DNA of 64,000 bases, taken from positions 62,001-126,000 of the forward strand of contig JAXMAO010000001.1 in NCBI GenBank assembly GCA_046350375.1, given 5' to 3'. This document shows, one piece after another, positions 17,899 through 25,547 of this stretch; the stretch's first letter is position 1; each line of letters begins with the position of its first letter. Origin of the DNA: JAXMAO01 sp046350375 (GTDB lineage Bacteria > Planctomycetota > Phycisphaerae > UBA1845 > UTPLA1). The notes beneath the pieces are model-generated. The model was not told the origin of the DNA and did no database searches. It saw nothing but the letters and a program-made list of their open reading frames with translations. The translations under genes were made by a program, and so were the position numbers.

Positions 17899-18207
17899 AT
17901 GATTCGCACCGCCAAGTTGCTGCGATGGGCACGTCGACCCGTTCTTTGGGCAACCATCGTTGCGGGAACGCTGCCAGGCGTGGGCTGCCTCGGGCAGTTG
18001 GATGGGCCATTTTGGCAGAGGTTCCGGTCGGGGTTTGCGCCGGGGTTTGACACGGCGGTGACGACCGCCTTCTCCAGCGAACAGGGGGCGGGCCTGGGAC
18101 TCGGGCTGCTGCAACTGCAACAGGCTTTCTGGGCTGGACTTGGAGCGTTGATTACGCCGCTGAGTTCCGGTTCGAGCAGCTCTGGCAGCACCGGCAGCGG
18201 CCGATAA
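17899..18207 (+). CDS. small exported protein
   Basis: A 102-residue protein from ATG 17899, with GAGGAG six bases upstream. It has a basic start (MIRTAKLLRWARR), a hydrophobic stretch VLWATIVAGTLPGVGC that ends in a possible but weak lipobox, and a Ser/Gly-rich C-terminus. The middle has two aromatic/hydrophobic segments (FWQRFRSGFAPGFDTAV, LLQLQQAFWAGLGALI). No family recognised. The start chosen is well inside a longer open frame (from 17413) that is antisense to the neighbouring gene and not real. Confidence 0.7.
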   Translation: MIRTAKLLRWARRPVLWATIVAGTLPGVGCLGQLDGPFWQRFRSGFAPGFDTAVTTAFSSEQGAGLGLGLLQLQQAFWAGLGALITPLSSGSSSSGSTGSGR

Positions 18208-18673
18208 ACACATAGCTGGTAAACACTTGCGTAATGCAGCCTGCGGCGTGCTCGCCGTGCCGCGCGCGGCGGGTCGCCGGGTGGCTGGGTCGGGCTGCGC
18301 GCGGTGCGGCACGCGACTTGCGACCGTTGGGATGTGCGTACGGCGGCCGGCCGGTTATTGGACCGAAGCCTCGACGAGCCGGGGGCGATCGTGAGTTTCT
18401 CCCCGGCCGATTCGGCGAATCTGGCAATAGGCGTTGTAAAGATTTGTTGTGTATGTTGTTAGATCGCGTGTAACGGTGGAGGCGGCTCTGGGTCTAAGAT
18501 GATGAGGGGTAATAAGCCCGCCGAGGACGATGAACCAATAATCGAGAACGGCGTATCAATGGACATGAGTGGAAGCCCTGCAGCAACGCTAGCCCGAAAA
18601 ACGCACTGAAATAATACGTTTTCAATAGTGGTTTTTACCTAGTGACGTCGGGTACGGCTGAGCTGGTGGAATC
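18208..18673. promoter_or_regulatory. AT-richer leader region of the sigma factor gene
   Basis: This 466-bp gap becomes markedly A+T richer than its surroundings between about 18430 and 18650. It holds possible promoter hexamers (TTGTAA 18434-18439 and TTAGAT 18459-18464, but 19 bp apart) and T-rich stretches just before the sigma gene. I see no open frame with a ribosome site and no RNA gene; complex promoter control of the sigma factor is likely but not proven. Confidence 0.4.
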
Positions 18674-19513
18674 ATGAGACGGGTGATCACGAGAACGTCG
18701 AAGTCGAGCCGGATCTCCGGGCTGCTTCATCCACCGCCTTACATCATGAACGCCGAGCTGCGGCGGGTGTCGGCCGAGGAGACACTCTTTGCCGACTGGA
18801 CCGATCCGCCGGTCTGGGATTCGCCGCGACTCTCGCCGCGCGAGGAAGTGCTGCGATTCAAGCAGCTGCACTACTGCGCCTACAAGCTCAGTCGGCTCTA
18901 CCTGCGGGCGATCAAGTCGTTCCGGCCGAGCCTGCAGCGCGAGTATGCGCGGTGGGTGGCGCGGTATCACACCATCCGCCAGCGGCTGGTAGATGCGAAC
19001 CTGGGGCTGGTCTATGACCTGATCGGCCGCAGCCGGTTCCGCAATCTCGATCGCGACGAGATGGGCAGCGAGGGCATGATGGCGCTGCTGCGCTCGGTCG
19101 ACACGTTCGATCCGTGGCGCGGTTTCCGCTTTTCGACGTATGCCTGCAACGCGATTCTGCGCGCGTTTTCGCGGGCGGCGCTGCGCGATTCGCGCCGCCG
19201 CAGCCTGATGTCGACGCCGTTCGACCCGGAGTTTGAAAAGGTCGATCTGCCCAATTCGCATCGCGAAGAGCGCCAGATGCTCTTTGCCGAGCGGATCAAC
19301 GACATTCTGCGCACCAACGAGGCCGAGCTGACCGACGTGGAGCGGATGGTGCTGTCGAAGCGCTTTCCGCCCGAAGGGGCCGACGATCGGCTGACGCTCG
19401 ATCACATCGGGCGCGAAATGCACGTCAGCAAGGAGCGGGTGCGGCAGATTCAGATTTCGGCGCTGACGAAGCTGCGCCGCGCGGTCGAGCACGACCTGTT
19501 TCTGAGCGAATAG
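18674..19513 (+). CDS. sigma-70 family RNA polymerase sigma factor
   Basis: Sigma factor of 279 residues, intermediate between primary and ECF size. Region 2 is clear: LVDANLGLVYDLIGRSRF, MGSEGMMALLRSVDTFDPWRGFRFSTYACNAI (core binding and -10 melting aromatic residues). Region 4 ends with LTLDHIGREMHVSKERVRQIQISALTKLRR, a typical -35 recognition helix-turn-helix. Region 1.1 is absent and the region 3 segment is short and degenerate, so it is an alternative (group 3-like) factor rather than the housekeeping one. It could use an in-frame ATG a little downstream (at 18746, MNAELRRVS). No anti-sigma factor is adjacent. A stem-loop follows the stop. Confidence 0.9.
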   Translation: MRRVITRTSKSSRISGLLHPPPYIMNAELRRVSAEETLFADWTDPPVWDSPRLSPREEVLRFKQLHYCAYKLSRLYLRAIKSFRPSLQREYARWVARYHTIRQRLVDANLGLVYDLIGRSRFRNLDRDEMGSEGMMALLRSVDTFDPWRGFRFSTYACNAILRAFSRAALRDSRRRSLMSTPFDPEFEKVDLPNSHREERQMLFAERINDILRTNEAELTDVERMVLSKRFPPEGADDRLTLDHIGREMHVSKERVRQIQISALTKLRRAVEHDLFLSE

Positions 19514-19528
19514 CCCGCCGCGCCGGCC

Positions 19529-19547
19529 GACGGGCTGAAAGCCCGTC
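19529..19547 (+). terminator. stem-loop after sigma factor gene
   Basis: GACGGGCT-GAA-AGCCCGTC is a perfect 8-bp stem with a 3-base loop, 15 bp after the sigma factor stop codon. There is no T-tract, so termination strength is uncertain. Confidence 0.5.
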
Positions 19548-19610
19548 CGCCCCAAAGCCATGCACAGGCGCTCAGCGTGGCTGTTCGTGTTCAACACGGT
19601 CGAGACGACC

Positions 19611-19651
19611 GCGCCACGCGGTTAATGGCCTGTGCCACGCGGTTTATTGCC
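19611..19651. repeat. two tandem ~20-bp near-repeats
   Basis: GCGCCACGCGGTTAATGGCC (19611-19630) is followed after one base by GTGCCACGCGGTTTATTGCC (19632-19651), 17 of 20 positions identical. Function unknown; it may be part of the repeat-rich spacer that also holds the 100-bp palindrome. Confidence 0.5.
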
Positions 19652-19700
19652 TTTGCCGCGGTCGCAGACACTCCCAACGGTGTGACGAACCACTGGTGGT

Positions 19701-19800
19701 TGGTCTCGCTTGAATTTTCGGGTCGGGTGGTACGGGCGTCTCGCCCGTCCTGAACGGGCAAGATGCCCGTACCCCCCGACGTTTCAACTGGGACAGACCA
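19701..19800. repeat. 100-bp imperfect palindromic element
   Basis: The core 19722-19780 folds into a 27-bp stem with three mismatches and a 5-base loop: GTCGGGTGGTACGGGCGTCT... pairs with ...AAGATGCCCGTACCCCCCGAC. The pairing continues outward through TTGAA/TTCAA to TGGTCT (19701-19706) and AGACCA (19795-19800), giving a palindrome of about 100 bp. Size and form suggest a REP/MITE-like element. It ends exactly one base before the stop codon of the broken lipoprotein gene at 19801. Confidence 0.65.
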
Positions 19801-20460
19801 CTAACGCCGCGCCAGCCGCACCGGTTCGGGCGGCAGGTCGACAGCCTCGAAGCCCAACTCGCGCGAGGTGCGCCGGCCATCGGCCCAGGTCACGCTGATC
19901 GTCACGTTCCAGCCCTGCACGGCCGCCAGGGTCGTGCCGCCGCGCGCCGCGCCGGGCGGTTCGACCGGAAGGATCGCACGCAGCGGCCAGATGAACTCGG
20001 TGCGAAACCCGGGCGGCATTGAGACGTCAGCGGCGGCAAGTGCTCGTCGGCCGCGCGCGGTCTGCTGACTGCTCCGCGCGGCGTCGATGCGGGCGGGAAC
20101 GCGGCGGCGGTTGACGACCGTCAGCCGGGCGGAGCGTCCGCTGGCCTCGGCGCTGGTGACGTCGACGCGGAGGCGCAGGTCGGACGAGTCGAGCGTATCG
20201 CGACCCGCGACGGCGGGCGGCGAGGTGAATCGCACCGCGGTTCGGGTGATGCCTGCGGACCCGCAGGCGATGCCCGGTCCTCAGAGCGAGCCGCTGCGGG
20301 CGACGGTGACCGTGCCGCGGCGCGGCGGCGCCGGACGAGGCGCGGCCTGAACCGGCCGGTCGATCGCGTGGGGCGCTTCGCACCCGGACCCGAACGAGAG
20401 GAGCGAGATAGCACAGATGGCGGCGCCGAGAGGCGCCGATTGCCGGACTCCGCCGTGCAT
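19801..20460 (-). pseudogene. lipoprotein gene interrupted by in-frame TGA
   Basis: From ATG 20460 (GGAG ten bases upstream) the frame encodes a lipoprotein leader MHGGVRQSAPLGAAICAISL with lipobox SFGSGC, a Pro/Arg-rich stretch and then RSGSL, where a TGA stop occurs at 20281-20283. The same frame continues without interruption to 19801, encoding a beta-rich domain (DLRLRVDVTSAEASGRSARL, FIWPLRAILPVEPPGAARGG, WNVTISVTWADGRRTSREL). Reading through gives about 219 residues. The likeliest explanation is a nonsense mutation (for example CGA or TGG to TGA) or a base-call error; nothing suggests selenocysteine. Function unknown. Confidence 0.6.
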
Positions 20461-20802
20461 GGCTGTGGCACTCCGTCCGCATGGACTCGGCCGCTGCCGC
20501 ACCGCGGGGCGCGGCCGCGCCGGGGCCGTCGTTACATCGATCCGTCGAAGCGACGACGTTACGTCGCGCACGCCAGTTCTGAAGTGAAGTCTTTTCCCGG
20601 AGTGTCCGATGAACGCCGCGCGGGGGCTTGGCCGGGCGGTTCCCATATTCGGCCGCGCGGTGCGACCGATGGGGCAGGACGCGGCGGGCCGGGTCCAAAA
20701 CCGCGTTCCCGTGTTGCCTACGAGCGCGGGAATCGTAGGGTTCGACAGAACGCAATATCGTTCTCTCGCAGCGTAACGTTCCATTTCACTTGGGGGACTG
20801 AC
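20461..20802. other. intergenic region between divergent genes
   Basis: About 340 bp between the broken lipoprotein gene (minus) and the small secreted protein (plus). It should contain both promoters; no convincing hexamer pair, RNA gene or repeat was found. Frames crossing it are Arg/Pro-rich shadows. Confidence 0.35.
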
Positions 20803-21030
20803 ATGAAGTTCGTTCGCAAGGCAGCTGTTCGGATGGTGGTGGCGGGGCTTCTGCTGGGTACGCCGGCCGCAGTCATGGCCGCGCAGTCGGACCAGTCAGG
20901 CCAGACATCGGGCGACACCGGCGGGACATGCTCCGGCTGGCGCTGCCGGTTGATGAACCTGCTCTTCGATGCCGCCACGCAGTTCGTCGAGTCGGGCGGC
21001 TGCACCGTGCAGCAGCAGACGACCGGCTGA
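20803..21030 (+). CDS. small secreted Cys-containing protein
   Basis: A 75-residue protein from ATG 20803 with GGGGGAC seven bases upstream. Residues 1-26 are a clean Sec signal peptide (KFVRKAAVRMVVAGLLLGTP then AAVMA), cleaved probably at AVMA-AQ. The mature part is about 49 residues, begins with a Gln/Ser/Gly-rich stretch, and has three cysteines (43, 48, 67) around LMNLLFDAATQFVES. The C-terminus is Gln/Thr-rich. No family recognised. A hairpin (21067-21095) follows. Confidence 0.72.
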   Translation: MKFVRKAAVRMVVAGLLLGTPAAVMAAQSDQSGQTSGDTGGTCSGWRCRLMNLLFDAATQFVESGGCTVQQQTTG

Positions 21031-21066
21031 CGCGCGGCGCCGAACCCAGTCACATCGCTCGCACAC

Positions 21067-21095
21067 GAGCCTGCCGGCGAATCGTCGGCGGGCTC
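21067..21095. terminator. bidirectional hairpin between convergent genes
   Basis: GAGCCTGCCG pairs with CGGCGGGCTC (one G-U) around a 9-base loop. It sits between the 75-residue secreted protein gene and the 3' end of kynureninase, so it probably ends transcription from both sides. Confidence 0.55.
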
Positions 21096-21117
21096 GTTCC
21101 ATTGCGCGCGGCGGGCG

Positions 21118-22401
21118 TCAGGCGTCGCGCGCCAGGATGGCGGCGAAGTCCCACATCTCCACAAAGCGGTTGTACAGCGGCACCGGCGCCACCCGCACCA
21201 CGTCCGGCTCGCGGAAGTCGCACACCAGCCCGGCCGCCGTAAGCGACTGGAACAGCTCGCGCGGCCGATCGTGCACCCGGATGGAAAGCTGGCAGCCGCG
21301 CTCGGCGGCGGCGCGCGGCGTGATGATCTCGCAGCGTTGCGCCGGCAGGCGGTCGAGCAGTTGCAGCAGGCAGCCGGTGAGGCGGAGCGACTTGTCGCGC
21401 AACGCCGGCATGCCGGCCATGTCGAACAGTTCGAGCGACGCGATCAGTGGCGCCATCGACAGGATGGGCGGATTGGAGAGCTGCCAGGCGTCGGCGCTGG
21501 CGACCGGGAGGAACTCCGGCTCGAGGTGCATGCGGAAGCGCGTCTCCGGGTCGTTGCCCCACCAGCCGCCCAGCCGCGGCAAGGAGGTGTCGCGGACGTG
21601 GCGCTCGTGAACGAAGCAGCCGGCGACGGCGCCCGGCCCGGCGTTGAGATACTTGTAGCCGCACCAGACGGCGAAATCGACGTTCCAGTCGTGCAGCGCC
21701 AGCGGCACGTTGCCGGCGGCGTGGGCGAGGTCGAACCCGGCGACCGCGCCGACGGCGTGCGCCGCGGCGGTCAGCCGCGCGAGGTCGAGCACCTGCCCGG
21801 TGAAGTACTGCACGCCCGGCAGCATGACCAGCGCCAGGCGCGGCCCTTCGCGGGCGATCAGGTCGAGCAGGTCGTCGGTGCGCAGGGTCTGTTCGCCGGG
21901 GCGCGGCCGAGCGACGAGCAGCGCCGCGGCCGGGTCGAGGCCGTGATGGCGGATCTGCGACCGGACGGCGTAGGTGTCGGACGGAAAGGCGCAGTCTTCG
22001 ATGAGGATGCGGTGGCGCTGCGGCGTCGGGCGGTAGAAGCTGGCCATCATGAGGTGCAGGTTGACGGTGGTGCCGTTCATGAAGACCACTTCGCGCGGCC
22101 GGGCGCCGACGAGGCGTGCGCCCGGTTCGCGGAGCTGCTCGTGGTAGCGATACCAGGGTCGCCGCCCGTGGAAGTGGGCCTCGACGGCGAGGCCGGCCCA
22201 GTCGTCGAGCTCGGCGGAGACGAGGTCGCGCGTGGCGCGCGGCTGGAGGCCGAGGGAGTTGCCGCAGAGGTAGATCAGCTCGCGGCCGTCGGCGCCGCGC
22301 GGGATGCAGAAGCGGTCGCGGAAGTGGCGGAGCGGGTCGGCGGCGTCGAGGTCGGCCGCGGCGTCGCGGTGGGGGATGGAAAGGTGGCTGACGTCTGACA
22401 C
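21118..22401 (-). CDS. kynU: kynureninase
   Basis: PLP enzyme that cleaves L-kynurenine to anthranilate and alanine (or 3-hydroxykynurenine to 3-hydroxyanthranilate) in tryptophan breakdown or NAD synthesis. From GTG 22401 the protein has 427 residues, the normal length. Motifs: YLCGNSLGLQP at the N-terminus, MNGTTVNLHLMM, IEDCAFPSDTYAVRSQI, DLAHAAGNVPL (cofactor Asp) and WCGYKYLNAGPGAVAG with the PLP lysine (~250). The longer frame to 22554 would add a non-family N-terminus. No other kynurenine-pathway gene is in the window, so it acts with enzymes encoded elsewhere. Confidence 0.94.
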   Translation of the reverse strand: MSDVSHLSIPHRDAAADLDAADPLRHFRDRFCIPRGADGRELIYLCGNSLGLQPRATRDLVSAELDDWAGLAVEAHFHGRRPWYRYHEQLREPGARLVGARPREVVFMNGTTVNLHLMMASFYRPTPQRHRILIEDCAFPSDTYAVRSQIRHHGLDPAAALLVARPRPGEQTLRTDDLLDLIAREGPRLALVMLPGVQYFTGQVLDLARLTAAAHAVGAVAGFDLAHAAGNVPLALHDWNVDFAVWCGYKYLNAGPGAVAGCFVHERHVRDTSLPRLGGWWGNDPETRFRMHLEPEFLPVASADAWQLSNPPILSMAPLIASLELFDMAGMPALRDKSLRLTGCLLQLLDRLPAQRCEIITPRAAAERGCQLSIRVHDRPRELFQSLTAAGLVCDFREPDVVRVAPVPLYNRFVEMWDFAAILARDA

Positions 22402-22453
22402 GAAACCATCATACGCCGCGGCGCCGGGGTTGGCAGCGCCGCGGCGCGAGGGG

Positions 22454-23095
22454 CTAGAAAGGCAGGTCGGCGCGCGGATCGTCGATTGGAACCTGGCACA
22501 TCGGGTCGTTTCCGCGCAGCGCGCGATACCGGCGATCATAGCTCGTGGGGTCACGACGATTGAGGCGGTCGTCGATGTGGACGACGTCGCGCCCGGTGGT
22601 GAAGTCGCCGCCCCACTTCAGCTCACCGTCGGCGCGGACGGCCGCGAGGAAGCCGCGGACCGGCGCGGGCAGCGAGTCGAACGGCGCGGACATGCAGGTC
22701 GAATCGCACGGCGTGCCGAAGTTCACACCGTAGCGAAGATTGAAGTCGATGGCGTGCCCGACGAGATGGTTCGACCGGTTGGCGGGCGGCACGATTGCGT
22801 CGTGCAGGCCGGCGTTGTTGTCGCGGAAGGAGTTGGTGATGAGGATCTTGACCTGGTTTGCGGCGGCGTACTGTTGAAGGCGCTCGAGGGCCGGCAGGAA
22901 GAGCGGGTCGGCGCGAACGGTGCCGATGAAGTTCGGCGCGGCGAAGTCGACCGGTGCACAGGACGGGTCTTCGGTGCCGCCGCGCTGCGGATTCGTGGAA
23001 GGCAGGGCGGGATTGAAGAAGATGCAGCCGGCGGTCGTGCAGACGATGGATCCGAAGAGGGCGGTGCGGACGAGGCGGAGTGGCGTCGAGTTCAT
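22454..23095 (-). CDS. lipoprotein M15-family peptidase
   Basis: Predicted lipoprotein (213 residues; ALFGSIVCTTAGC, lipidated Cys 24) with a peptidase M15/VanY-like zinc domain. Motifs are ITNSFRDNNAG (~87-96), the SxHxxGxAxD zinc motif SNHLVGHAIDF (His 110, Asp 117) and WGGDFTTGRDVVHIDD with the third ligand His 173. This pattern fits enzymes that trim peptidoglycan peptides (D-Ala-D-Ala carboxypeptidase or L-Ala-D-Glu endopeptidase type). A pair of cysteines (130, 134) may be disulfide-linked. It would act on peptidoglycan in the periplasm. Kynureninase follows downstream after 52 bp on the same strand. Confidence 0.85.
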   Translation of the reverse strand: MNSTPLRLVRTALFGSIVCTTAGCIFFNPALPSTNPQRGGTEDPSCAPVDFAAPNFIGTVRADPLFLPALERLQQYAAANQVKILITNSFRDNNAGLHDAIVPPANRSNHLVGHAIDFNLRYGVNFGTPCDSTCMSAPFDSLPAPVRGFLAAVRADGELKWGGDFTTGRDVVHIDDRLNRRDPTSYDRRYRALRGNDPMCQVPIDDPRADLPF

Positions 23096-23185
23096 GTTGG
23101 TTCCTCCGGGCGGCTTTGAATTCCTGGCCGAGGCAAATCGTTCAAGGAAAGCACGGAGCCGGAAGTCCGGCTCCGTGCCGCGACG

Positions 23186-24091
23186 CTAGCGGCGATAGAA
23201 ATCGCGCGCCACGCTGGCGTTGTCTGCGAGGTACGGATTGGGGATTTGCGGCGTGCTGGAGTTGTTGGCGGACGCCGCGAAGTCGAACCAGGCGTCGGCC
23301 AGCAGCTGCAGCGTCGCCGGCGGCATCGACTCCATGCAGGACGCCGAGCCGAGCGACATGGGCGGCGCATTCAGACGCAGGCGCGTCATGTAGTGGTAGG
23401 CGAGCGCCTTGGGCAGGAGCACGGCGACCTGGAACAGCCGGGACGTGCTGGCCTCGTTGGCGGTGTGGGCCGCCTGGATGAACTCGAGCATCTCGGCGCC
23501 GATGGCCTCGTCGGGCCAGAAGCCCCGGCCGCAGCGGCTGACGCCAACGCGCAGCGTTCGACCCTCGACGAAACCCCCGGCCCGTAACTTGGCGACGATA
23601 GCGTTGTAGCCTGGCCCCGGGCCCATGCGCTGCAACGCGCCGACGAAATTCTGAACATAGACGTTCAGCGAGTCCTGCAATCCGAACTGGATCGCTTCGC
23701 AGCCGCTGCTGAACTGTGGCGGCGGGTTGCGATTTTCGGAGCAGGGCTTGGCGAGTTGCCCCTCCGCGGCGCGGGCGGCCGTCTGATCGCGATCGTCGCG
23801 CGGCCAGCTTGCCGCGATGTAGAACAGGTCGTCGCCAACGTAGGCCATCGATTGCGGCGGGAGGTCGGCGACAGCGTCGGGCTCTGCGTCGCGGGCCGTG
23901 GTCGAAAATGGCAGAGTGGCTGTGCTGCGGATGTCGGTCTGGCTGAAGGAGGTCAGCGGCGGAAAGACCGTCCGCGCGGACGGGCCGGTGGCTCCGCCAC
24001 CCAGTCCGGGCAATTGCAGCACGCCATCGCAGCCGGCCATGCTTGCCATCGCAGACGCCAGAATCCCAAGTCGCAAGAAGAACCGTGACAT
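23186..24091 (-). CDS. hypothetical lipoprotein
   Basis: A 301-residue protein from ATG 24091 (GGAG nine bases upstream). The leader SRFFLRLGILASAMASMAGC ends in a good lipobox (Cys 21). The mature part starts Gly-rich, then is mostly helical, with five or so further cysteines (CSENRN, GCEAIQ, VSRCGRG, SASCMES) and a C-terminal segment LQLLADAWFDFAASANNSST. No recognised domain. It lies 90 bp upstream of the M15 peptidase lipoprotein on the same strand and may share its transcript. The longer frame to 24319 reads through the upstream spacer and is not supported. Confidence 0.78.
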   Translation of the reverse strand: MSRFFLRLGILASAMASMAGCDGVLQLPGLGGGATGPSARTVFPPLTSFSQTDIRSTATLPFSTTARDAEPDAVADLPPQSMAYVGDDLFYIAASWPRDDRDQTAARAAEGQLAKPCSENRNPPPQFSSGCEAIQFGLQDSLNVYVQNFVGALQRMGPGPGYNAIVAKLRAGGFVEGRTLRVGVSRCGRGFWPDEAIGAEMLEFIQAAHTANEASTSRLFQVAVLLPKALAYHYMTRLRLNAPPMSLGSASCMESMPPATLQLLADAWFDFAASANNSSTPQIPNPYLADNASVARDFYRR

Positions 24092-24459
24092 GGATTGATG
24101 CTCCCAACGGTTAGCCGACTTCCCGTCGTACGGCGAGCCACGCGCTCGGCCGCCCGCTGATTCGGCAGCTCGCTGCTGCGAACCCAGGTAGACGCGGTTT
24201 CGGGTTGCCCGACGTCTCATGTACCCGGCGACGAAGCGACTCTTCCGCGCTTCCTGCCGAATGACAGCGGACCGATCGCGCCGTGTGATCGTCCGGCACG
24301 TCACGCGTTTTCCATGCACAACTCTTTCCCTCTACGTGGATTACGTGGACTCGTGCCCCGGCTCCGTTTCAGAGTTGCCGACACCCGACCTCGATTGACC
24401 GCCGGCCCCCGATTCGGATAGCGTCTCAGCGTCAGAGTTCTGAGGAGGAGGCCAGGGAA
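24092..24459. other. intergenic region between divergent genes
   Basis: About 370 bp between a minus-strand lipoprotein gene and a plus-strand PEP-CTERM gene. A short direct repeat (TACGTGGATTACGTGGA) lies near 24340. A possible promoter for the right-hand gene is listed separately. No RNA gene seen. Confidence 0.4.
24395..24422 (+). promoter_or_regulatory. possible promoter of PEP-CTERM gene
   Basis: TTGACC (24395-24400) is followed after 16 bp by GATAGC. The -35 match is good and the -10 match poor; the start codon is 38 bp further on. Confidence 0.3.
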
Positions 24460-25209
24460 ATGAAGCAATCACTCTGCGGGCTGGCGCTGGTCTGCGCGCT
24501 GGTCGGATTCTCGTCGGCCCGCGCGGCGGTCGTCATCGGCGCCGGCGATCTGAACGTCTCGGCGATTCGCTCGATCGACTCGGATGGCGACCTGGTCGCC
24601 GCGTCGAGCCTGCCCTCGGGCCTGAACCTGGTTGCGTTTGTCGCGGCCGACGTCAGCAAGACGCACAACTACGGCTTGGTCCGCGCGACCGGCACGCACA
24701 CCGTCTCGGTCGCCGGCGACAACGCCGCGGCGCTCATCGACTGCCACAACGAGATTGGCGCGAGCACGCCCACCGCGCTGCTTTCTAATGCATCCTGCTA
24801 CGGCCAGTTCGACTTCACGGTTACCGCGCCGTCAGCCTATCTGGCCAACGGAAACTGGCTGCTCGCCGCTGGGGAAGGCTCATTCGCCACACAGGTTCGA
24901 CTGGTTGACGACCTGAGCAACGTGCTGCTCGACGCCGGCACGACGGCGTTCCACTTCGGCGCGGTCAGCGACACGTTCGCCGCCAACATCGTGTCAGGCG
25001 CTCTCGGTGGCCCGCTGGTGCCGGGGCGGATCTATACCTTCAGCTACCTGCTCCAGCTCACCGACGATTTTCCGGTGACCGGAACCGCCACGACCGACGC
25101 CGGCGACATGACCGGCTCGGTGTCGCTCGAAATCAGGCTGGTCCCCGAGCCGGCCAGCGCGCTGCTGCTGGTCGCCGGGCTGCTGGCCGCTCGTCGCCGG
25201 GCGCGCTAG
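24460..25209 (+). CDS. PEP-CTERM sorted exported protein
   Basis: A 249-residue exported protein with GAGGAGG upstream of ATG 24460. It has a signal peptide (KQSLCGLALVCALVGFSSARA), a beta-rich body with no recognised catalytic motif, and a textbook PEP-CTERM tail: VPEPASALLLVAGLLAARRR. Such tails are recognised by an exosortase, which cleaves near the PEP motif and anchors or releases the protein at the cell surface. No exosortase gene is in the window. Four cysteine-poor repeats of hydrophobic strands suggest a beta-sandwich. Function unknown. Confidence 0.82.
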   Translation: MKQSLCGLALVCALVGFSSARAAVVIGAGDLNVSAIRSIDSDGDLVAASSLPSGLNLVAFVAADVSKTHNYGLVRATGTHTVSVAGDNAAALIDCHNEIGASTPTALLSNASCYGQFDFTVTAPSAYLANGNWLLAAGEGSFATQVRLVDDLSNVLLDAGTTAFHFGAVSDTFAANIVSGALGGPLVPGRIYTFSYLLQLTDDFPVTGTATTDAGDMTGSVSLEIRLVPEPASALLLVAGLLAARRRAR

Positions 25210-25547
25210 CGCTTCGTCACATTCGACTTCTCCGCGCGTCGGCGTACGACACCGCGCTGTTGTGTCGCTGCCGCATGGCAAAGCTGGAGCTTTGCCCTAC
25301 CAAAAAGACGGAGCTTTGCCCTACCAGAACGACGGAGCTTTGCCCTACCCGCGAGAACGAATCGAACGCGACACCATCCCCCGGCCTCGGTTCACACTGT
25401 CACTGCCCAATGCGTGGCCGCTGGGCGGCCGATCGCCGGCCGACGCGGTCCGCGCCGCTGATTGACCCGCCCGGCTCGCTCACCTAACGTGGTTTGCGAT
25501 TTCGGTCGGCCCGACGGCCGGCCGGGTGGAAACCCGCGAGACAAATC
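25210..25547. other. repeat-bearing intergenic region upstream of sat
   Basis: About 340 bp between the PEP-CTERM gene and ATP sulfurylase. It contains the palindrome and 24-bp repeats at 25277-25349. Two small overlapping open frames read through the repeats (GALPYQKD/GALPYQND units) but have no ribosome site and are probably not proteins. Confidence 0.5.
25277..25349. repeat. palindrome plus three 24-bp direct repeats
   Basis: GGCAAAGCTGGAGCTTTGCC (25277-25296) is a perfect 9-bp inverted repeat with a 2-base centre. Its right arm starts the first of three GGAGCTTTGCCCTACC units at 25286, 25310 and 25334, exactly 24 bp apart, separated by AAAAAGAC-like spacers. The array looks like a dispersed intergenic repeat or protein-binding array. 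Confidence 0.75.

Noticed and set aside
20281..20283. UGA as selenocysteine codon
   Set aside because: No SECIS-like hairpin or redox motif around the codon; simple nonsense change or error is more likely.
25277..25349. CRISPR array
   Set aside because: Repeats are short (16 bp) with 8-bp spacers that are similar to each other, and no cas genes are present.
25260..25487. Small protein with GALPYQKD/GALPYQND repeats
   Set aside because: Encoded only by the 24-bp DNA repeats, in more than one frame and without ribosome site; better explained as intergenic repeat.
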